Assembly (NCBI GenBank): GCA_947626485.1
Contig: CANQSG010000070.1
Span: forward strand, 1-9,649
DNA length: 9,649 nt
Source: an uncultured Clostridia bacterium
GTDB lineage: Bacteria; Bacillota; Clostridia; Oscillospirales; Acutalibacteraceae
Direction of reading: 5' to 3'
The notes beneath the pieces are model-generated. The model worked only from the letters and a program-made list of their open reading frames with translations. It did no database searches and was not told the origin of the DNA. Shown here piece by piece: positions 5,821-9,649 of the stretch. The number at the start of each line of letters is the position of its first letter. Position 1 is the stretch's first letter. The position numbers and the translations under genes were made by a program.

Positions 5821-5936
5821 GCCACGCTCTCCCCTTCCGTCGCCCCGGCGAAGACGCCCGCCGGTTTCGGCTCTGCTTTATAGTATGCCGAGCCGCGGCG
5901 CGCGGTATACGGAACGGGAGATTTTCGGGCTTTGCG

Positions 5937-7682
5937 TCAGCGCGCGCCCTTTTGCTCGATGGCGGCGGGCTTTGTGTTGACGGCGCGGATGCGGGAAATG
6001 TCGACCTTGGGGGCGCGGTCGTAGGTGTAAAGCCCGTTGACCTCCTGCTCGACGTCGTAAAGCTGGGTGTAGCAGAAGCCGAGCATTTTTTCGTTGTCGA
6101 GCAGCGCCTCGGTCAGCCCGGCGTAGCGCGCGAGAAAGGCGTCCTCGTTCGTGGCGGTGCCGTAGCCCCAGGCGGTCGCCGCCGGGTCGCTGCGGTCGTA
6201 GCCGCTCACGGCGGCGGACGGGTCGTAGCGGACGCCGCCGTATTCGCTCATGAAAACGGGTTCGCCGCCGTAGTGCTGGCGGTCGCCGAGCTCTTCCTCG
6301 AGCACCTGCTCGGTCACGAGGCGATCGTAGCGGCGGCGGAAAACGGCGGGGTCCTGCTCGTAATCGTGCAGGTCGTAGATGTCGGTTCTCACGTGGAAAT
6401 GGCCGCTCACGTCGATGCAGGGGCGGGTCGGGTCGAGCTGCTTCGTCAGGCGGTAGACGAGCTCGATCATGCCGGTCCCGGTGCGGCGCGGGCCGAAATC
6501 GGTCGTCTCGTTGAGCGGGCACCAGCCGATGATCGACGGGTGGTTGCGGTCGCGCTCGACGACCTCGCTCCACTCGGGCAGGACGGCGTAGATCGCCTCG
6601 CCGCCGTCGTGCTGTTTGAGCCCCCAGTTCGGATACTCGCCCCAGACGAGATACCCCAGCCGGTCGCAGTGGTACAAAAAGCGGGGCTCGAAGACCTTTT
6701 CGTGCAGCCGCGCGCCGTTAAATCCCGCCGCGAGGGAAAGCTCGATGTCGCGGGCGAGCGCTTCATCGGACGGGGCGGTATAAATGCCGTCGGGATAAAA
6801 GCCCTGGTCGAGCACGAGGCGCTGGAAGACCGGCTTGCCGTTGAGCAGGAAAGCGCCGTTTTCGAGCGCGACGTCCCGCAGGCCGAAATAGCTTTGCACG
6901 CGATCCTCGCCGAAGCGGAAGGTCAGGTCGTAAAGCCTGCCCGCGCCGGGTTCCCAGAGGTGCCGCGCGGCGAGGGGAATGTGAAACGCGAGGTGTCCCG
7001 CGGCGCTGTCCGCATGGAAGCTGCCCATCGGCGCGCCGGCAAAGGTCACGTCGACCGAGAATTCCGCCCGCCCGGCGAGGTCGACCGAAGCGTAAAGCAC
7101 GCCCTCGGCCGCGTTGGGCTCGAGCCGGAAGCCGACAACGTGCGCCTCGGGGACGAATTCGAGCCAGACGGTCTGCCAGATGCCGGTCGTGCGGGTGTAA
7201 AAACAGCCGTGGGAGCGCAGCGCCATGCTCTGCTTGCCCGAGGGCTGCAGGGGATCGCGGGTGTCGTCCTCGGCGCAGACGGCGACGGTGTTCTCGCCGG
7301 GGTGCGCCTGCTCGGTGATATCCAAGCAGAAGGAGCTCATGCCACCGACGTGCCGCCCGACGAGGGCGCCGTTGACCCAGACGGTCGCGCGGTAATCGCA
7401 GGCGCCGAAATGCAGCAGCACCCGCCCGGCGCACTCCGCGTCGGACAGCGTCACCGTCCGGCGATACCAGACGCAGGGCAGAAAATCGGTCTGCCCGACG
7501 CCGGAGAGCTTGCTTTCCGGGCAGAACGGCACCTGGATTTCGCCGGCAAACGCGTCGGCCTTCCAAAGCCCGCGCTCCTTGCCGTTGCGGGCGGCGTCGA
7601 TCTCAAATTCCCAGCTGCCGTTGAGGTTTTTCCAGCTGTCCCGCTGAAACTGCGGGTTCGGGTGTTCGGGTCGGTAACACAT
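5937..7682 (-). CDS. GH2-family glycoside hydrolase (beta-galactosidase/beta-glucuronidase type)
   Basis: A 581-residue retaining glycosidase with the GH2 order: jelly-roll sugar-binding domain (about 14-180, with YRPEHPNPQF and VWVNGALVGRHVGGMSSF), immunoglobulin-like domain (about 181-272) and TIM barrel (about 275-575). GFYPDGIYTAPSDEAL (294-309) and FNGARLHEK (321-329) open the barrel. The acid/base is E392 in GWCPLNET; the nucleophile is E480 in PVFMSEYGG. The barrel ends with YTQLYDVEQEVNGLYTYDR (538-556). No signal peptide or C-terminal domain 5 is present, so it is a short intracellular form. The ATG at 7680-7682 is set by AGGAGG 8 nt upstream; an in-frame TTG at 7745 lies within the promoter -35. 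Its substrate linkage is not settled by sequence: beta-galactoside, glucuronide, mannoside or arabinoside are all possible. No transporter or regulator gene adjoins it. Confidence 0.92.
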   Translation of the reverse strand: MCYRPEHPNPQFQRDSWKNLNGSWEFEIDAARNGKERGLWKADAFAGEIQVPFCPESKLSGVGQTDFLPCVWYRRTVTLSDAECAGRVLLHFGACDYRATVWVNGALVGRHVGGMSSFCLDITEQAHPGENTVAVCAEDDTRDPLQPSGKQSMALRSHGCFYTRTTGIWQTVWLEFVPEAHVVGFRLEPNAAEGVLYASVDLAGRAEFSVDVTFAGAPMGSFHADSAAGHLAFHIPLAARHLWEPGAGRLYDLTFRFGEDRVQSYFGLRDVALENGAFLLNGKPVFQRLVLDQGFYPDGIYTAPSDEALARDIELSLAAGFNGARLHEKVFEPRFLYHCDRLGYLVWGEYPNWGLKQHDGGEAIYAVLPEWSEVVERDRNHPSIIGWCPLNETTDFGPRRTGTGMIELVYRLTKQLDPTRPCIDVSGHFHVRTDIYDLHDYEQDPAVFRRRYDRLVTEQVLEEELGDRQHYGGEPVFMSEYGGVRYDPSAAVSGYDRSDPAATAWGYGTATNEDAFLARYAGLTEALLDNEKMLGFCYTQLYDVEQEVNGLYTYDRAPKVDISRIRAVNTKPAAIEQKGAR

Positions 7683-7690
7683 AAAAAGCG

Positions 7691-7696
7691 CCTCCT
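7691..7696 (-). promoter_or_regulatory. Consensus ribosome binding site of the GH2 gene
   Basis: AGGAGG on the minus strand, 8 nt before the ATG at 7682. It is the most perfect Shine-Dalgarno in the window and fixes the start. Confidence 0.85.
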
Positions 7697-7716
7697 GTTG
7701 CGCGTGATTTACGGCT

Positions 7717-7745
7717 ATTATAGCATAAACCGGCGGCCGTTGCAA
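7717..7745 (-). promoter_or_regulatory. Promoter of the GH2 gene (TTGCAA-17-TATAAT)
   Basis: Minus-strand -35 TTGCAA (7740-7745) and a perfect -10 TATAAT (7717-7722) are 17 bp apart, with TGC before the -10 (extended -10). The -35 hexamer and spacing are identical to those of the GH172 promoter. Transcription would start near 7710, giving a leader of about 28 nt. The -35 and spacer lie inside the dyad at 7727-7765, which suggests repression. Confidence 0.85.
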
Positions 7746-7765
7746 GAGAAAACGGTCGCCGGTTT
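7727..7765 (-). promoter_or_regulatory. 39-bp imperfect dyad: dnaJ 3' hairpin and possible GH2 operator
   Basis: Perfect 9-bp arms (7765-7757 and 7735-7727 on the minus strand, AAACCGGCG and CGCCGGTTT), one mismatched pair, then 5-bp inner arms (CCGTT and AACGG) around a 9-nt loop; the centre is at 7746. In RNA it would form a stable hairpin 7 nt after the dnaJ stop codon, but it is followed by only three U before UAUAAU-type sequence, so as a terminator it is weak. In DNA it covers the whole -35 and most of the spacer of the GH2 promoter. Both roles are inferred. Confidence 0.6.
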
Positions 7766-7772
7766 TAGCGCG

Positions 7773-8924
7773 TTATTTATCGCCGAGAAAGTCCTTGACC
7801 TTGTCGAAAAAGCTGCGGCTTTTCTTGTAGTTTTTCGGCTCCGCCGATTCGTCGAAGGATTTGAGGATCTCCTTCTGCTTCGCCGAGAGGTCGCGGGGCA
7901 CCTCGACCGAAATTTTGACGTATTGGTCGCCCCTGCCGGTGTAGTTCAGGCGCTGGATGCCCTTGCCCCGCAGCTTGAACTCATCGCCCGGCTGGGTGCC
8001 CTCATGTACGGTGAATTTGACCTTCCCGTCGAGGGTCGGCACGGTGATCTCGGCGCCGAGCGCCGCCTGCGTGAAGGTGATGGGGATCTCGCAGAAGACG
8101 TCGAAGCCGTCGCGCTCGAAGATCGGGTGGGGGCGCACCGTGACGTGAACGTGCAGGTCGCCCGAGGGGCCGCCGTTGACCCCGGCGTCGCCGCCGCCCC
8201 GCAGGTTGATGATCTGCCCGTCGTCGATGCCGGCGGGGATGTCGATCGTCCGGGTGACGGTGCGGCGCAGCCGCCCTTTTCCGGCGCAGGCGTGGCAGGG
8301 CTTTTCGATGATCTTGCCGGTGCCGCGGCACTGGTCGCAGACCCGCTGGGTCTGCATCGCGCCGAGCGGGGTGCGCTGGGTGACGGTGATGCGGCCGCTG
8401 CCGTGGCAGCTCGGGCAGGTTTTGGTCTCGCTGCCCGGTTCGGCGCCCGAGCCGTGGCAGGCCTCGCAGCTCTCGACGCGGGTGATCTGGATCTCCTTTT
8501 TGCAGCCCTTCGCCGCCTCTTCAAACGAGAGGTTGACGTTGGACGCGGCATCCTCGCCCCGGCGCGGCGCGTTGGGGTTCGCCCGCCGTCCGCCGCCGAA
8601 GCCGCCGCCGAAAAACTGGCCGAAGATGTCGCCCAAATCGCCGAAATCGAAGCCGCCGGCGCCGTAGGCGCCCCCCTGCCCCGCGCCGAAATTCGGGTCG
8701 ACGCCGGCATGGCCGAACTGGTCGTAGCGGGCGCGCTTTTCGGCGTCGGAAAGCACCTCGTAGGCCTCGTTCACCTCTTTGAACTTGGCCTCCGCCTCTT
8801 TGTCGCCGGGGTGCAGGTCGGGGTGGTATTTCTTCGCCGCCTTGCGGTAAGCCTTTTTCAGCTCGTCGTCGCTGACGCCGCGGTCGACGCCCAGCACCTC
8901 GTAATAATCCTTTTTCTCAGGCAC
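7773..8924 (-). CDS. dnaJ: Chaperone protein DnaJ (Hsp40)
   Basis: Class A J-protein of 383 residues, normal for the family; it delivers clients to DnaK and stimulates its ATPase. The J domain (about 5-70) has the HPD tripeptide at 34-36. A Gly/Phe-rich linker spans about 75-112. The zinc-binding region has four intact CxxCxGxG repeats starting at C153, C170, C196 and C210. The C-terminal substrate-binding domains and dimerisation end follow. The GTG at 8922-8924 (giving MPEKKDYYEVLGV) is preferred because GGGAG lies 9 nt upstream; the GTG at 8928-8930 is only 3 nt from it. It follows dnaK by 65 nt and is very probably in the same heat-shock operon. Nothing is missing or unusual in the protein. 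Confidence 0.98.
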   Translation of the reverse strand: MPEKKDYYEVLGVDRGVSDDELKKAYRKAAKKYHPDLHPGDKEAEAKFKEVNEAYEVLSDAEKRARYDQFGHAGVDPNFGAGQGGAYGAGGFDFGDLGDIFGQFFGGGFGGGRRANPNAPRRGEDAASNVNLSFEEAAKGCKKEIQITRVESCEACHGSGAEPGSETKTCPSCHGSGRITVTQRTPLGAMQTQRVCDQCRGTGKIIEKPCHACAGKGRLRRTVTRTIDIPAGIDDGQIINLRGGGDAGVNGGPSGDLHVHVTVRPHPIFERDGFDVFCEIPITFTQAALGAEITVPTLDGKVKFTVHEGTQPGDEFKLRGKGIQRLNYTGRGDQYVKISVEVPRDLSAKQKEILKSFDESAEPKNYKKSRSFFDKVKDFLGDK

Positions 8925-8956
8925 AGTCACACGCTCCCGTAACAGTTAAACAGTAG

Positions 8957-8982
8957 GCAGGGGCGGTTTTCCCGCCCCCTGC
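8957..8982 (-). promoter_or_regulatory. GC-rich hairpin between dnaK and dnaJ
   Basis: On the minus strand GCAGGGGGCGG pairs with CCGCCCCTGC (10 bp with one bulged G) around a 5-nt loop. It starts 7 nt after the dnaK stop codon. No U tract follows, so it is unlikely to terminate fully. It may mark an RNA processing or stabilising site that keeps DnaK above DnaJ, as suggested for other dnaK operons. Confidence 0.65.
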
Positions 8983-8989
8983 TTGCGAG

Positions 8990-9649
<660 letters not shown>

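Noticed and set aside
7743..7745. Upstream TTG as start of the GH2 gene
   Set aside because: It is part of the promoter -35 hexamer and upstream of the expected transcription start. The ATG at 7682 has a consensus ribosome site.
5952..8942. 996-codon plus-strand open frame opposite the GH2 and dnaJ genes
   Set aside because: It runs across two unrelated, well-identified minus-strand genes and their promoter. Its composition is low-complexity Ala/Val/Gly/Arg, as expected of an antisense frame in GC-rich coding DNA.

Overview
The window is GC-rich (roughly 60-65% by eye), and every gene I can support lies on the minus strand. The organism looks like a high-GC Clostridium-class Firmicute, most likely a gut Oscillospirales/Ruminococcaceae-type genome. 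This is inferred from a SCIFF ranthipeptide pair (a near-universal marker of Clostridia), purine-rich Shine-Dalgarno sequences, a Gram-positive type dnaK-dnaJ order, and two carbohydrate-active enzymes.

Layout in the direction of transcription (right to left). (1) 9649-8990: the 3' third of dnaK, then dnaJ (8924-7773), with a GC-rich hairpin between them. (2) 7765-7717: a 39-bp imperfect dyad at the end of dnaJ that also spans the -35 and spacer of a strong promoter. That promoter drives a cytoplasmic GH2 glycosidase (7682-5937). (3) 5820-5698: a 40-residue single-pass membrane protein. (4) 5697-5369: the only gene-free stretch above 300 bases. It is AT-richer than the rest and holds a structured repeat element, a near-consensus extended -10 promoter and a leader of about 130 nt. 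(5) 5368-3965: a polyprenyl-phosphate sugar-1-phosphate transferase (exopolysaccharide initiation), closed by a canonical Rho-independent terminator. (6) 3882-2494: a PLP-dependent Orn/Lys/Arg decarboxylase-family protein. (7) 2423-795: the SCIFF precursor scfA with its own promoter, a 17-bp intercistronic hairpin, and its radical SAM/SPASM maturase scfB. (8) 700-<1: the N-terminal part of a GH172 (DUF2961) glycoside hydrolase with its own promoter.

How the genes fit together. The chaperone pair and the glycosidases are ordinary housekeeping and catabolic genes. scfA-scfB is a complete RiPP core: ScfB reads the ScfA leader through its N-terminal RRE-like domain and installs a Cys-derived thioether. 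The most unusual point is that the ScfA here has Gly at the position where characterised SCIFF peptides carry the cross-linked Thr. Other points worth checking are the symmetric element at 5577-5668, the dyad over the GH2 promoter, the hairpin between scfA and scfB, and a terminator placed just before the decarboxylase start. I found no wholly new multigene system. The SCIFF variant is the best candidate for new chemistry.
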